A stretch of 64,000 bases of DNA from Streptomyces sp. Je 1-332 (GTDB lineage: Bacteria > Actinomycetota > Actinomycetes > Streptomycetales > Streptomycetaceae): the NCBI RefSeq assembly GCF_040730185.1, contig NZ_CP160402.1:6262001-6326000 (forward strand), read 5' to 3'. Positions within the stretch are counted from its first letter, which is position 1. Every line of letters begins with the position of its first letter. Below the pieces are notes generated by a model. The model ran no database searches. It saw only the letters and a list, made by a program, of their open reading frames with translations, and was not told the DNA's origin. The translations under genes were made by a program, and so were the position numbers. Below, in pieces: positions 46,545 through 55,098 of the stretch.

Positions 46545-49343
46545 ATGAGTGAGCCGCGAGGAAGCGAGCTGCCGGCGCCGGGCGAGGGGCCGCCGCCTGG
46601 CGAGCGGCCTGCGGCCGGCGGGCGGCCCGTGTCCGGCGAGGCACCCGCGCCCGGCGAATCGCCCTTGTCCGGCGAGCGGCCTGTGCCCGGTGAGCGGCCT
46701 GCGGCCGACGGGCGGCCCGTGTCCGGCGAGGCACCCGCGCCCGGCGAATCGCCCCTGTCCGGCGAACCGCCCGCGTCCGGCGAATCGCCCGTGCCCGGTG
46801 AGCGGCCTGCGGCCGACGGGCGGCCCGTGTCCGTCGAAGCACCCGTGCCCGGCGGGCGGCCCGCGTCCGTCGAAGCACCCGTGCCCGGCGGGCGGCCCGT
46901 GCCCGGCGAACCACCCGTGCCCGTCGAGCCGCCCGCGCCCGGTGAGGCGACCGTCCCCGCAGCCGGGTCCGCGGCCGCCGCCCGGTCCGCGCGCGGTCGG
47001 CCGGGTAGCTTCGCCGAGGTAGTCGGGGCCGCCCGGAGGCCCACGCCCCCCACGCCGCCCGCGGCGCACCGTATCGCTGTCATCGGCGGTGGTCCCGGTG
47101 GGCTCTACGCCGCTGCCCTGCTCAAGCGGCTCGACCCGGAGCGTGAGATCACCGTCTGGGAGCGCAACGCCCCGGACGACACCTTCGGCTTCGGCGTCGT
47201 CCTCTCGGATGAGACGCTCGGCGGCATCGAGCACGCCGACCCCGTCGTCTATGCCGCGCTCCAGGTGGAGTTCGTGCGCTGGGACGACATCGACATCGTG
47301 CACCGGGGGACCCGCCACACCTCGGGCGGGCACGGCTTCGCGGCGCTCGGGCGGCGCAGGCTGCTCGGCATCCTGCATGAGCGGTGCCGGGAGCTCGGCG
47401 TCGACCTGCGCTTCCGTGCCGAGGCGCCGCCCGCCGCCGAGCTGGCCACCGCGTACGACCTGGTGATCGCGGCGGACGGCGTGCACAGCCTCACACGCGA
47501 GGCGCACGCCGAGGCCTTCGGGCCGAGCATCGAGACGCACCGCTGCCGTTACATCTGGCTCGCCGCCGACTTCGCCTTCGAGGCCTTCCGCTTCGAGATC
47601 GCCGAGACCGAGCACGGCGTGATGCAGCTGCACGGCTATCCGTTCTCCACGGCGGACGGCGGCGAGTCCACCGTCATCGTCGAGATGCGCGAAGAGGTGT
47701 GGGAGGCAGCCGGGTTCGCGGAACTCGACGAGCGTGACGCGACCGAGCGCTGCGCCAAGATCTTCGCCGACGCCCTCGGCGGCAGGACCCTGCGCGGCAA
47801 CAAGTCCTCCTGGATCAACTTCCGCACGGTCGTCAACAAGCGCTGGTCGCACGGCAATACGGTGCTGCTCGGCGACGCCGCCCACACCGCCCACTTCTCC
47901 ATCGGCTCCGGCACCAAGCTCGCCGTCGAGGACGCCCTCGCGCTCGCCGCCTGCCTTCAGGAGCAGCCCGGCATCCCCGAGGCGCTCGCCGCGTACGAGA
48001 CGGAGCGCCGTCCTGTCGTCGAGTCCACGCAGCGTGCGGCCCGCGCGAGCCTGGAGTGGTTCGAGCGGCTCCCGGACCATCTCGGCCAGCCGCCGCGCCA
48101 GTTCGCGTTCAACCTCCTCACCCGCAGCCGCCGCGTCACCCACGACAACCTCCGCCTGCGCGACGCCCACTTCACCGAGTCCGTCGAGCGAGAATTCGGC
48201 TGCCCGGACGGTACGCCGCCGATGTTCACGCCCTTCCGCCTGCGCGACCTCACCCTGCGCAACCGCGTGGTCGTGTCCCCCATGGACATGTACTCCGCGG
48301 TGGACGGCGTCCCCGGCGACTTCCACCTCGTCCACCTGGGCGCACGGGCGCTCGGCGGCGCCGGTCTGGTCATGACCGAGATGGTGTGCGTCAGCGAGCG
48401 CGGCCGCATCACGCCGGGCTGCGCCGGGCTCTACACCGACCAACAGGCCGGCGCCTGGCGCCGGATCACCGACTTCGTGCACGCGCAGGCGCCGGGCACC
48501 GCGATCGGCCTCCAGCTGGGCCACTCGGGCCGCAAGGGCTCGACGAAGCTGATGTGGGAGGGCATCGACGAGCCCCTCGACGAGGGAAACTGGCCGCTGG
48601 TCGCCCCCTCGCCCCTCCCGTACAAGGCGAACAGCCAACGCCCGCACGAGCTGGACCGGGCCGGGCTCACCGAGATCCGCGAGCAGTTCACCGACGCGGC
48701 CCGGCGGGCCGAGCGCGGCGGCTTCGACCTCCTCGAACTGCACTGCGCACACGGCTATCTGCTCTCCGGTTTCCTCTCGCCGCTGACCAACCACAGGACG
48801 GACGAGTACGGCGGCTCCCTGGAGAACCGGCTCCGCTTTCCCCTCGAAGTATTCGACGCGATACGGGAGTTGTGGCCCGACGGCAAACCCATGACCGTCC
48901 GCATCTCCGCCACCGACTGGGCCGACGGCGGTACCACCGCGGACGACGCCGTCGAGATCGCCCGCGCCTTCGCCGCGCACGGTGCCGACGCGATCGACGT
49001 CTCCACCGGTCAGGTCGTCTCCGACGAGCGCCCCGCGTACGGCCGCTCCTACCAGACCCCGTTCGCCGACCGCATCCGCAACGAAACCGGTGTCCCCGTC
49101 CTCACCGTCGGCGCCATCTCCTCCTGGGATGACGTCAACTCGCTGATCCTGGCTGGCCGTACGGACCTGTGCGCGCTGGCCCGCCCGCACCTGTACGACC
49201 CGAACTGGACGCTGCACGCCGCAGCCGAGCAGGGGTACGCGGGCCCTGGCGTCGCCTGGCCCCAGCAGTACCGCGCGGGCAGCCGCCGCCCGCAGACGGG
49301 ACGCACGGACGCACCCAAGCCTCGCCTCAGGCTGGGGAGTTGA
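46545..49343 (+). CDS. Bifunctional FAD monooxygenase/old-yellow-enzyme reductase acting on aryl-CoA
   Basis: 932 residues from the ATG at 46545. Residues 1-165 are a degenerate P/G/E repeat (for example GERPAADGRPVSGEAP). Residues ~173-550 are a salicylate-hydroxylase-like FAD monooxygenase (IAVIGGGPGGLYAA; GDAAHTAHFSIGSG). Residues ~565-910 are an FMN oxidoreductase of the NADH:flavin type (VVVSPMDMYSAVDG, DLLELHCAHGYLLSGFLSPLTNHRTDEYGG). This two-domain order is that of 2-aminobenzoyl-CoA monooxygenase/reductase and of enzymes annotated as salicylyl-CoA 5-hydroxylase. With a 2-aminobenzoate-type CoA ligase elsewhere in the locus, hydroxylation and reduction of 2-aminobenzoyl-CoA is the favoured reading. 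It overlaps the convergent permease gene by 17 bp. Confidence 0.88.
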   Translation: MSEPRGSELPAPGEGPPPGERPAAGGRPVSGEAPAPGESPLSGERPVPGERPAADGRPVSGEAPAPGESPLSGEPPASGESPVPGERPAADGRPVSVEAPVPGGRPASVEAPVPGGRPVPGEPPVPVEPPAPGEATVPAAGSAAAARSARGRPGSFAEVVGAARRPTPPTPPAAHRIAVIGGGPGGLYAAALLKRLDPEREITVWERNAPDDTFGFGVVLSDETLGGIEHADPVVYAALQVEFVRWDDIDIVHRGTRHTSGGHGFAALGRRRLLGILHERCRELGVDLRFRAEAPPAAELATAYDLVIAADGVHSLTREAHAEAFGPSIETHRCRYIWLAADFAFEAFRFEIAETEHGVMQLHGYPFSTADGGESTVIVEMREEVWEAAGFAELDERDATERCAKIFADALGGRTLRGNKSSWINFRTVVNKRWSHGNTVLLGDAAHTAHFSIGSGTKLAVEDALALAACLQEQPGIPEALAAYETERRPVVESTQRAARASLEWFERLPDHLGQPPRQFAFNLLTRSRRVTHDNLRLRDAHFTESVEREFGCPDGTPPMFTPFRLRDLTLRNRVVVSPMDMYSAVDGVPGDFHLVHLGARALGGAGLVMTEMVCVSERGRITPGCAGLYTDQQAGAWRRITDFVHAQAPGTAIGLQLGHSGRKGSTKLMWEGIDEPLDEGNWPLVAPSPLPYKANSQRPHELDRAGLTEIREQFTDAARRAERGGFDLLELHCAHGYLLSGFLSPLTNHRTDEYGGSLENRLRFPLEVFDAIRELWPDGKPMTVRISATDWADGGTTADDAVEIARAFAAHGADAIDVSTGQVVSDERPAYGRSYQTPFADRIRNETGVPVLTVGAISSWDDVNSLILAGRTDLCALARPHLYDPNWTLHAAAEQGYAGPGVAWPQQYRAGSRRPQTGRTDAPKPRLRLGS

Positions 49344-50016
49344 CCAACCCGCGAGCGGCGAGGACGCGTCGCTCCACCGGCGTGAACAACAGCCACTCCA
49401 CCGCCACGCCGATGGCGAGGATGACCGCGACGGCGGCGAGCACCAGGGCCAGATCGTCCTGCTGCTTGCCCGCGTCGAGAAGGCGGCCGACGCCGGGCAG
49501 CGGCACGGACGTGATGAGTTCGGCGGTCATCAGCGCACGCCAGCCGAAGGTCCAGCCCTGCCGGACGGCGGCCACGAACCCGGGCAGCGCGGCGGGCACC
49601 CGTACATGCAGGATCTGGTGGAGCCCGCCCGAGCCCAGCGACCAGCCGGCGCGGGCGAGCAGGGGCGGCACCTGGTCGAGCGAGGCCGCGACACCCACGG
49701 CGATCGAAGGCACCGCGCCGAGCAGCACCACGGCGTACACGGCCCACTCGCTCTCGCCGAGCAAAACGACCGCCACCGGCACCAGCGCCGCCGCGGGCAG
49801 TGACTGCACCGCCGAGAGGGCCGGCCGCACGACTCTGCGCAGGAGTGCGCTGAGGGGAAGCAGGACACCGAGAGGCACGCCGATCGCCACCGACGCTCCG
49901 AATCCGTACAGACAGCGCAGCAGGCTGTGGCCGATCGCAGGAAGCAGCGTGCCGTCGGACCAGAGCCCGCCGAGAGCCCGCAAGGAGTCCGCGAGTGCCT
50001 GTAGGAAAGCCATCAT
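49327..50016 (-). CDS. ABC transporter permease, SsuC/TauC type
   Basis: 229 residues. Six predicted helices and the EAA-type loop (HVRVPAALPGFVAAVRQGWTFGWRALMTAELI) of nitrate/sulfonate/taurine permeases. The preceding ATPase overlaps it by 4 bp. The substrate-binding lipoprotein that such systems need is not next to it; the plus-strand monooxygenase gene follows at once. It ends the eight-gene minus-strand operon. Import of sulfonate or sulfate is the usual role; given the operon, sulfate for PAPS synthesis is the fit. Confidence 0.85.
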   Translation of the reverse strand: MMAFLQALADSLRALGGLWSDGTLLPAIGHSLLRCLYGFGASVAIGVPLGVLLPLSALLRRVVRPALSAVQSLPAAALVPVAVVLLGESEWAVYAVVLLGAVPSIAVGVAASLDQVPPLLARAGWSLGSGGLHQILHVRVPAALPGFVAAVRQGWTFGWRALMTAELITSVPLPGVGRLLDAGKQQDDLALVLAAVAVILAIGVAVEWLLFTPVERRVLAARGLVNSPA

Positions 50017-50738
50017 TCACCGATCTCCTCGCGCAGCCGTGCCGTGATGTCACGGGCGAGCGCCGAAACGTCCGCGTCCTCGGACCTGCGCGGATAGGGG
50101 ATGTCGACGTCCCAGACGTGCGCGACACGTCCGGGCCGTGCCGCCATCAGGACGATCCGCTGCCCGAGCCGCACCGCCTCGCGCACGTTGTGCGTGACGA
50201 ACAGGACGGCCGGCTTGCGCTCGCTCCACACCCCGGTCAGCTCGTCATGTAGCAGATCGCGGGTGATCGCGTCGAGAGCGGCGAACGGCTCGTCCATCAG
50301 GAGCACTTCGCTGCCCTGGGCGAGCGCCCGCGCGAGGGCGACGCGCTGGCGCATACCGCCGGACAGCTCGTGGACGCGACGCCTGTAAGCTTCCGGAAGC
50401 CGTACGAGACGCAGCAACTCCGCTGCCTCCTCACGACGTTGCCCCTTGGCAACCCCCCGGCGCTCCAGAGCGAACTCGATGTTCCCGCCCGCCGTGAGCC
50501 ACGGGAACAGGGCATGCTCCTGGAACATCAGGGCGGGCCGCCCACCGGGTACGTGGACGGAACCTGACGACGGGGCGTCGAGCCCCGCGACGAGGTTCAG
50601 CAAGGTCGACTTACCGCAGCCGGACGCACCCAGAACGCACACGAACTCGCCGGGTGCCACGCCGAGGTGGACGTCCCGCAGGATGGTGTTCCCTTCGACA
50701 CTCCAGGAGGCGCCGCAGACAGTGATCGCGTTCGTCAT
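50013..50738 (-). CDS. ABC transporter ATP-binding protein, SsuB/TauB type
   Basis: 241 residues. Walker A GASGCGKST, Q-loop MFQEHALFPWLT, signature ELSGGMRQRVALARAL, Walker B VLLMDEPFAALD and switch FVTHNVREAV are complete. The group energises nitrate, taurine and alkanesulfonate permeases. It overlaps cysN upstream and the permease downstream by 4 bp each, so the transporter is translated together with the sulfate-activation enzymes. Confidence 0.92.
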   Translation of the reverse strand: MTNAITVCGASWSVEGNTILRDVHLGVAPGEFVCVLGASGCGKSTLLNLVAGLDAPSSGSVHVPGGRPALMFQEHALFPWLTAGGNIEFALERRGVAKGQRREEAAELLRLVRLPEAYRRRVHELSGGMRQRVALARALAQGSEVLLMDEPFAALDAITRDLLHDELTGVWSERKPAVLFVTHNVREAVRLGQRIVLMAARPGRVAHVWDVDIPYPRRSEDADVSALARDITARLREEIGE

Positions 50739-51997
50739 GCGGCCCGTGCGGGTTCGGTGGTCTGCGCCATGCCCGCGGTGAGGGTCGCCCCGTCGACCGG
50801 GTCGATGAGCAGGAAGGCGCCGGTGCGGCGCACGTCGGCGTAGTCGTCGAGCACGAGGGGATCGGCGGTGCGCAGGGTGACGCGCCCCAGGTCGTTGGCG
50901 GCGAGTTCGGACACGCCGTCGCCGAGCTCCCGGACGATGGCACGGACCGTACGGGTCGTATGCCTGACCAGCACGGACTGCCCGACCCGCAGCGGCCGTT
51001 CGGCGAGGTGGCAGGCGCGGCCCGACAGGTACCGGGTGACGGCGGGCGACTGCGCGCCCGTGCTGATCAAATCCCCGCGTGCCACGTCGAGGTGATCGGC
51101 CAGCCGCAGGGTGAGCGACGAGCCCGCCTGCGCCGTGGTGACCTCCGTCCCCAGCACGTCAAGGGCGGTGATCACCGACGTACGCCCCGAGGGGTGCACG
51201 ACGACGGGATCGCCGACTCGAAGCGCACCGGAGACCAACTGACCTGCGTAATAACGGCATTCGCCGTGCCGGATGACGTACTGAACGGGAAACCGTGGTG
51301 GCGCTTCGGTGAGATCGGCGCCGACGGGGACGGTCTCCAGGTGTTCGAGCAGCGAAGGGCCCTCGTACCACCCCATGGCGGGGGAGCGGGTGACGACATT
51401 GTCGCCCCGCAGGGCGGAGACCGGAATCGCGGTGAAGCAGGGAAGCCCGAGCCCGGCGGCGCAAGCCGCGAAATCCTCCACGATCTCGGTGAAGCGATGC
51501 TCGTCGTAGCCGCACAGGTCCATCTTGTTGACGGCGAGCACGAGGTGCGGGACGCGCAGGAGCGCGGCGACGGCAGCGTGCCTGCGGGTCTGTTCGATGA
51601 CGCCGTTGCGGGCGTCGATGAGGACGACGGCGAGGTCGGCGGTGGAGGTGCCGGTGACCATGTTGCGGGTGTACTGCACGTGTCCCGGGGTGTCGGCCAG
51701 GATGAACCGTCGCCGGGGCGTCGCGAAGTAGCGGTACGCGACGTCGATGGTGATGCCCTGCTCGCGCTCGGCGCGCAGGCCGTCGGTGAGCAGCGCCAGG
51801 TCGGGGACGTCACCCGAAGAAGCCCGGGTGACGGCTTCGAGCTGGTCGGCAAGGACGGACTTGGAGTCGTGAAGCAGCCGCCCCACCAGGGTGGACTTGC
51901 CGTCGTCGACAGAGCCCGCGGTGGCCAGACGGAGAGTGTCGGTGGTGCTGGTGCTGGTGCTGGGAGTGGTCGTGGTTGTGGGCATGGGCCTGGTCAT
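50735..51997 (-). CDS. cysN: Sulfate adenylyltransferase subunit 1 (GTPase)
   Basis: 420 residues from the ATG at 51997; a Thr/Ser/Pro-rich leader precedes the GTPase. The G motifs are AGSVDDGKST (G1), EREQGITIDVAYRYF (G2), LADTPGHVQYTRNM (G3) and AVNKMDL (G4). Two EF-Tu-like barrels follow. It lacks a fused APS kinase, which is supplied separately by the cysC gene. With CysD it forms ATP sulfurylase, coupling GTP hydrolysis to APS synthesis. It starts 2 bp after cysD ends. Confidence 0.95.
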   Translation of the reverse strand: MTRPMPTTTTTPSTSTSTTDTLRLATAGSVDDGKSTLVGRLLHDSKSVLADQLEAVTRASSGDVPDLALLTDGLRAEREQGITIDVAYRYFATPRRRFILADTPGHVQYTRNMVTGTSTADLAVVLIDARNGVIEQTRRHAAVAALLRVPHLVLAVNKMDLCGYDEHRFTEIVEDFAACAAGLGLPCFTAIPVSALRGDNVVTRSPAMGWYEGPSLLEHLETVPVGADLTEAPPRFPVQYVIRHGECRYYAGQLVSGALRVGDPVVVHPSGRTSVITALDVLGTEVTTAQAGSSLTLRLADHLDVARGDLISTGAQSPAVTRYLSGRACHLAERPLRVGQSVLVRHTTRTVRAIVRELGDGVSELAANDLGRVTLRTADPLVLDDYADVRRTGAFLLIDPVDGATLTAGMAQTTEPARAA

Positions 51998-51999
51998 GG

Positions 52000-52902
52000 T
52001 TAGAAATACCCCTCGCGCTTGCGGTCTTCCATCGCGGCCTCGGACATCTTGTCGTCGGCTCTCGTCGCGCCTCGCTCCGTCAGGCGGGACGCCGCGATCT
52101 CGGAGATGACCGAATCCAGGGTCATCGCCTCCGAGTCGACGGCTCCGGTGCAGGACATGTCGCCGACGGTGCGGTAGCGCACGAGCCGCTTCTCGACCGT
52201 CTCGCACTCCGTGGGGCTGCCCCAGTCGCCCGGCGTCAGCCACATACCGTGCCGTCGGAACACCTCGCGGCGGTGTGCGAAGTAGATCTGCGGCAGCTCG
52301 ATGCCCTCGCGGGCGATGTACTGCCACACGTCCAGCTCGGTCCAGTTGGACAGGGGGAAGACACGGACGTGCTCGCCGGCGGCGTGGCGGCCGTTGTAGA
52401 GCTGCCACAGCTCGGGGCGCTGGCGGCGCGGGTCCCACTGCGAGAACTCGTCCCGCAGCGAGAACACCCGCTCCTTGGCGCGGGCCTTCTCCTCGTCACG
52501 GCGTCCGCCGCCGAAGACCGCGTCGAACTTCTCGCTCTGGATCTTCTCGGTGAGCGGCACGGTCTGGAGCGGGTTTCGCGTCCCGTCCGGGCGCTCGCGC
52601 AGCTTGCCCGCGTCGATGTAGTCCTGCACGGAGGCGACGTGCAGCCGCAGGCCGTGCTCGGCGACGACGCGGTCGCGGTATTCGAGGACCTCGGGGAAGT
52701 TGTGCCCGGTGTCGACGTGAAGGAGGGAGAAGGGGATCGCCGCGGGGGCGAACGCCTTCAGCGCCAGGTGCAGCATGACGATCGAGTCCTTGCCGCCGGA
52801 GAAGAGGATCACCGGCCGCTCGAACTCGCCCGCCACCTCGCGGAAGATGTGCACCGCCTCGGACTCAAGGGCGTCCAGATGCGAGAGAGTCACGCCCCTC
52901 AT
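52000..52902 (-). CDS. cysD: Sulfate adenylyltransferase subunit 2
   Basis: 300 residues from the ATG at 52902, overlapping the cysC stop (ATGA). The PP-loop ILFSGGKDSIVMLHLALKAF binds ATP, followed by LLHVDTGHNFPEVLEYRD and FDAVFGGGRRDEEKARAKERVFS, the CysD signatures. It catalyses adenylation of sulfate to APS together with CysN. C-terminal EDRKREGYF is the conserved end. Longer in-frame extensions upstream run inside cysC and are not used. Confidence 0.96.
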   Translation of the reverse strand: MRGVTLSHLDALESEAVHIFREVAGEFERPVILFSGGKDSIVMLHLALKAFAPAAIPFSLLHVDTGHNFPEVLEYRDRVVAEHGLRLHVASVQDYIDAGKLRERPDGTRNPLQTVPLTEKIQSEKFDAVFGGGRRDEEKARAKERVFSLRDEFSQWDPRRQRPELWQLYNGRHAAGEHVRVFPLSNWTELDVWQYIAREGIELPQIYFAHRREVFRRHGMWLTPGDWGSPTECETVEKRLVRYRTVGDMSCTGAVDSEAMTLDSVISEIAASRLTERGATRADDKMSEAAMEDRKREGYF

Positions 52903-53447
52903 ACGAGCCCCCTCCCCGCGAGAACCGCGTACACCGCGGACGCCGACTCCTCCGGAGTCTGATGCTGCGTCGCCAGGGTGACATCGGGGTCGACCGGCGC
53001 CTCGTAGGGATCGTCGACGCCGGTGAGTCCCTTCAGCGCGCCTGCCGCGTGGCGGGCGTACAGACCCTTGACGTCGCGCTCGCCGCACACCTCGACCGGT
53101 GTGGCCACATGCACCTCGAGGTACGTCGTGCCGCTCGCCTCATGCCGCTTGCGCACCGCGTCCCTGCTGTCCGCGTAGGGCGCGATCACCGGAGCGACGA
53201 CCAACACCCCGTTCCGGGCCAGAACTTCGGCCACCAGGCCGATCCGATGCACATTGGTGTCGCGGTCCGCGCGGCTGAAGCCGAGCCCCGCCGAGAGGAA
53301 GCGCCGTATCTCGTCGCCGTCGAGCACCTCCACCCGATGCCCCTCCGTCCGCAGCCGTCCCGCGAGTCCGCGCGCGATGGTCGTCTTGCCCGCGCTCGGC
53401 AGTCCGGTGAGCCAGATCGTGGCGCCCGGCGTCCGTGCCGTGGTCAT
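52899..53447 (-). CDS. cysC: Adenylylsulfate kinase
   Basis: 182 residues. P-loop GLPSAGKTT, VLDGDEIRRFLSAGLGFSRADRDTNVHRIGLVAEVLARNG and the lid region RDVKGLYARHAAGALKGLTGVDDPYE are those of APS kinase. It phosphorylates APS to PAPS, the universal sulfuryl donor. In assimilatory clusters a PAPS or APS reductase (cysH) usually follows; here the neighbour is a glycosyltransferase and then a sulfotransferase, which implies that PAPS is made for sulfation. Confidence 0.95.
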   Translation of the reverse strand: MTTARTPGATIWLTGLPSAGKTTIARGLAGRLRTEGHRVEVLDGDEIRRFLSAGLGFSRADRDTNVHRIGLVAEVLARNGVLVVAPVIAPYADSRDAVRKRHEASGTTYLEVHVATPVEVCGERDVKGLYARHAAGALKGLTGVDDPYEAPVDPDVTLATQHQTPEESASAVYAVLAGRGLV

Positions 53448-54694
53448 CCGTCAGAGTCCTTTCGTGGCGCGATGCGCCTGTCTTTCCCGTGCCCGTGCCC
53501 GTGCCCCTGCTCGTGCCGCTCCGAGAGTTCACCGAAGAGCGCCTCCCACCGCGGGTGCACCGCGTCAGGGCCGTACGCCGACGCTGCCAGCAGTGCCGCG
53601 GTCCCCATCTCCGAGCGCAGCTCCTGATCTCCCATGAGCCGGCCCAGCGCGTCGGCGAGCGCGTCGGGGTCCTCAGGGGGCACGAGCAGTCCGTCCACGC
53701 CGTGGGTGAGCACGTCCGCGGGGCCGGTCGGGCAGTCGAAGCTCACCACCGGCAGCGCGTGGCTCATCGCCTCGATCATCACCATCGGCAGTCCCTCGAA
53801 GCGCGAACTCAGCACGTAGATCGACGCTTTGGCGAGCTCGTCGTCCAGACGGTCCGTGTGTCCCATCAGGAAGACGTGGTTGTACAGGTGGTGTTCCTCG
53901 ATCAGCGCCCGTAGCTCCGCCTTCTTCTCGCCGCTGCCGTAGACCCTCAACTGCCAGTCGGGGAAGGTCTCGACGAGCTTCGCCCAGGCGGGGACGAGCA
54001 GGTCGAACCCCTTCTGCGGGAAGAGCCGGCCGGCCGCGAGCACGATCTTCGTGTGGTGGTCGGAGGGCACCTGGTCCAAGGAGTGGACAGCGTTCGGGAT
54101 GCGTTCGATCCGGGTGCCGGGCAGCAGGTGGGCGTACTCCGCGCGGTCGCGCTCCGTCAGGACGGCCACCGCGTCGAAGCGGGGATAGGTCTCCAGGATG
54201 CGCTGACGCACGTCAGAGCGGTGCGTGCCGTGGTTCATGTGCTCCTGCGCGACCCGGACGACCCCTCCCGTGGCGTGCTCGGCGGAGAGGAAGTTCAGGC
54301 CGGGTCGTGTCGTCACCAGGATGCCGTCGCCGGCGCGGAGGGAGCGCAGATAGCAGATGATCGCGTCCTCGACGTACCGGCTGAAGTAGCGGTAGCCGAA
54401 CTCGCCGCTCGGTATCTCCCGTGCAGGCGACTTCAGTTGGTGCGCTCTGCGCCGGTCGCGCAGCCGGGCGGCGAGGCCGCGCGGGGGTTCCTCGTACGGG
54501 CTCTCGCGCAGGTCGGCGAGTGTGGAGACGGTCACCCGGGCGTCGAGCGGGAACTGCACCGCGTCCCGGCGGCGGATCGCGCTCACCACCTCGACGTCGT
54601 GCCCGGCGGCCACCAGGGAGTTGGCCTGGTTCATGACGGTACGGACGGTGCCGCCACGGCCGTACGCGTGCAGGAGCAGATAGCGGATCCTCAT
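53444..54694 (-). CDS. GT4-type glycosyltransferase
   Basis: 416 residues from the ATG at 54694 (ATGA overlap with the upstream gene). GT-B fold: GRGGTVRTVMNQANSLVAAGHDVEVVS near the start, AAGRLFPQKGFDLLVPAWAKL for the donor domain, and FEGLPMVMIEAMSHALPVVSFDCPTGP with the E-x7-E of retaining GT4 enzymes. The C-terminus ends in a His-Gly-rich tail (EQGHGHGHGKD). Genes of this type in Streptomyces often decorate cell-wall or extracellular polymers. Coupling to cysC and a sulfotransferase points to assembly of a sulfated glycoconjugate. Confidence 0.88.
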   Translation of the reverse strand: MRIRYLLLHAYGRGGTVRTVMNQANSLVAAGHDVEVVSAIRRRDAVQFPLDARVTVSTLADLRESPYEEPPRGLAARLRDRRRAHQLKSPAREIPSGEFGYRYFSRYVEDAIICYLRSLRAGDGILVTTRPGLNFLSAEHATGGVVRVAQEHMNHGTHRSDVRQRILETYPRFDAVAVLTERDRAEYAHLLPGTRIERIPNAVHSLDQVPSDHHTKIVLAAGRLFPQKGFDLLVPAWAKLVETFPDWQLRVYGSGEKKAELRALIEEHHLYNHVFLMGHTDRLDDELAKASIYVLSSRFEGLPMVMIEAMSHALPVVSFDCPTGPADVLTHGVDGLLVPPEDPDALADALGRLMGDQELRSEMGTAALLAASAYGPDAVHPRWEALFGELSERHEQGHGHGHGKDRRIAPRKDSDG

Positions 54695-55098
54695 GCCCGG
54701 CACTCCAACGACAGATTGTCCTCGACGGTGAAGTACGGCCGGACCAGAACGGCGCCCGAGTGCTGCGCCGGATAGACCATGATCTGCTTCTTGCCGCGTA
54801 TGTCGTCGAGCCGCCGCCCGGCCCGCAGCCGTGTCTCCCCGTCGCTGAGATGCAGGTCCCAGCGGCCGGCGCCCTCGGCGTCGTGGCCGGCGAGATCCGC
54901 GACCGGCAGCTCGCAGTCGAAGCGCTCGTCGTCCGACACCCGCGCCGGGTACGCCAGTTGCTGCCCGCTGTGTCCCCTATGGACGAGAAGCAGCCGCCAC
55001 TGGGGGGAGGCCGCCGCGCCGTGCAGCCTTCCCACCACCCGGATCATGCCGTCGCGCGGCCACACCTGCTCGATCTCCGCGTGCGGCTTCGGCTTCAC
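54691..55098 (-). CDS. Small beta-rich protein of unknown function
   Basis: 135 residues overlapping both neighbours by 4 bp. The sequence is rich in short strands (IRVVGRLHG, WRLLLVHRG, RWDLHLSDGETRLRAGRRLDDI) and ends YPAQHSGAVLVRPYFTVEDNLSLE. This end resembles the small beta domain appended to Streptomyces teichoic-acid-type glycerophosphotransferases, with PYFTVxNNLS. It may be a free-standing version that binds polymer or helps the transferases. No signal peptide. Confidence 0.75.
   Translation of the reverse strand: MKPKPHAEIEQVWPRDGMIRVVGRLHGAAASPQWRLLLVHRGHSGQQLAYPARVSDDERFDCELPVADLAGHDAEGAGRWDLHLSDGETRLRAGRRLDDIRGKKQIMVYPAQHSGAVLVRPYFTVEDNLSLECRA

Noticed and set aside
46482..49217. 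A 911-codon minus-strand frame opposite the bifunctional monooxygenase
   Set aside because: Composition is repetitive (G-H-G, V-E-R), no family match, while the plus strand encodes recognisable FAD and FMN domains.
53000..53088. Longer cysD start at 53088
   Set aside because: The extension lies inside cysC, is Arg/Gly-rich and would replace the ATGA coupling start at 52902.
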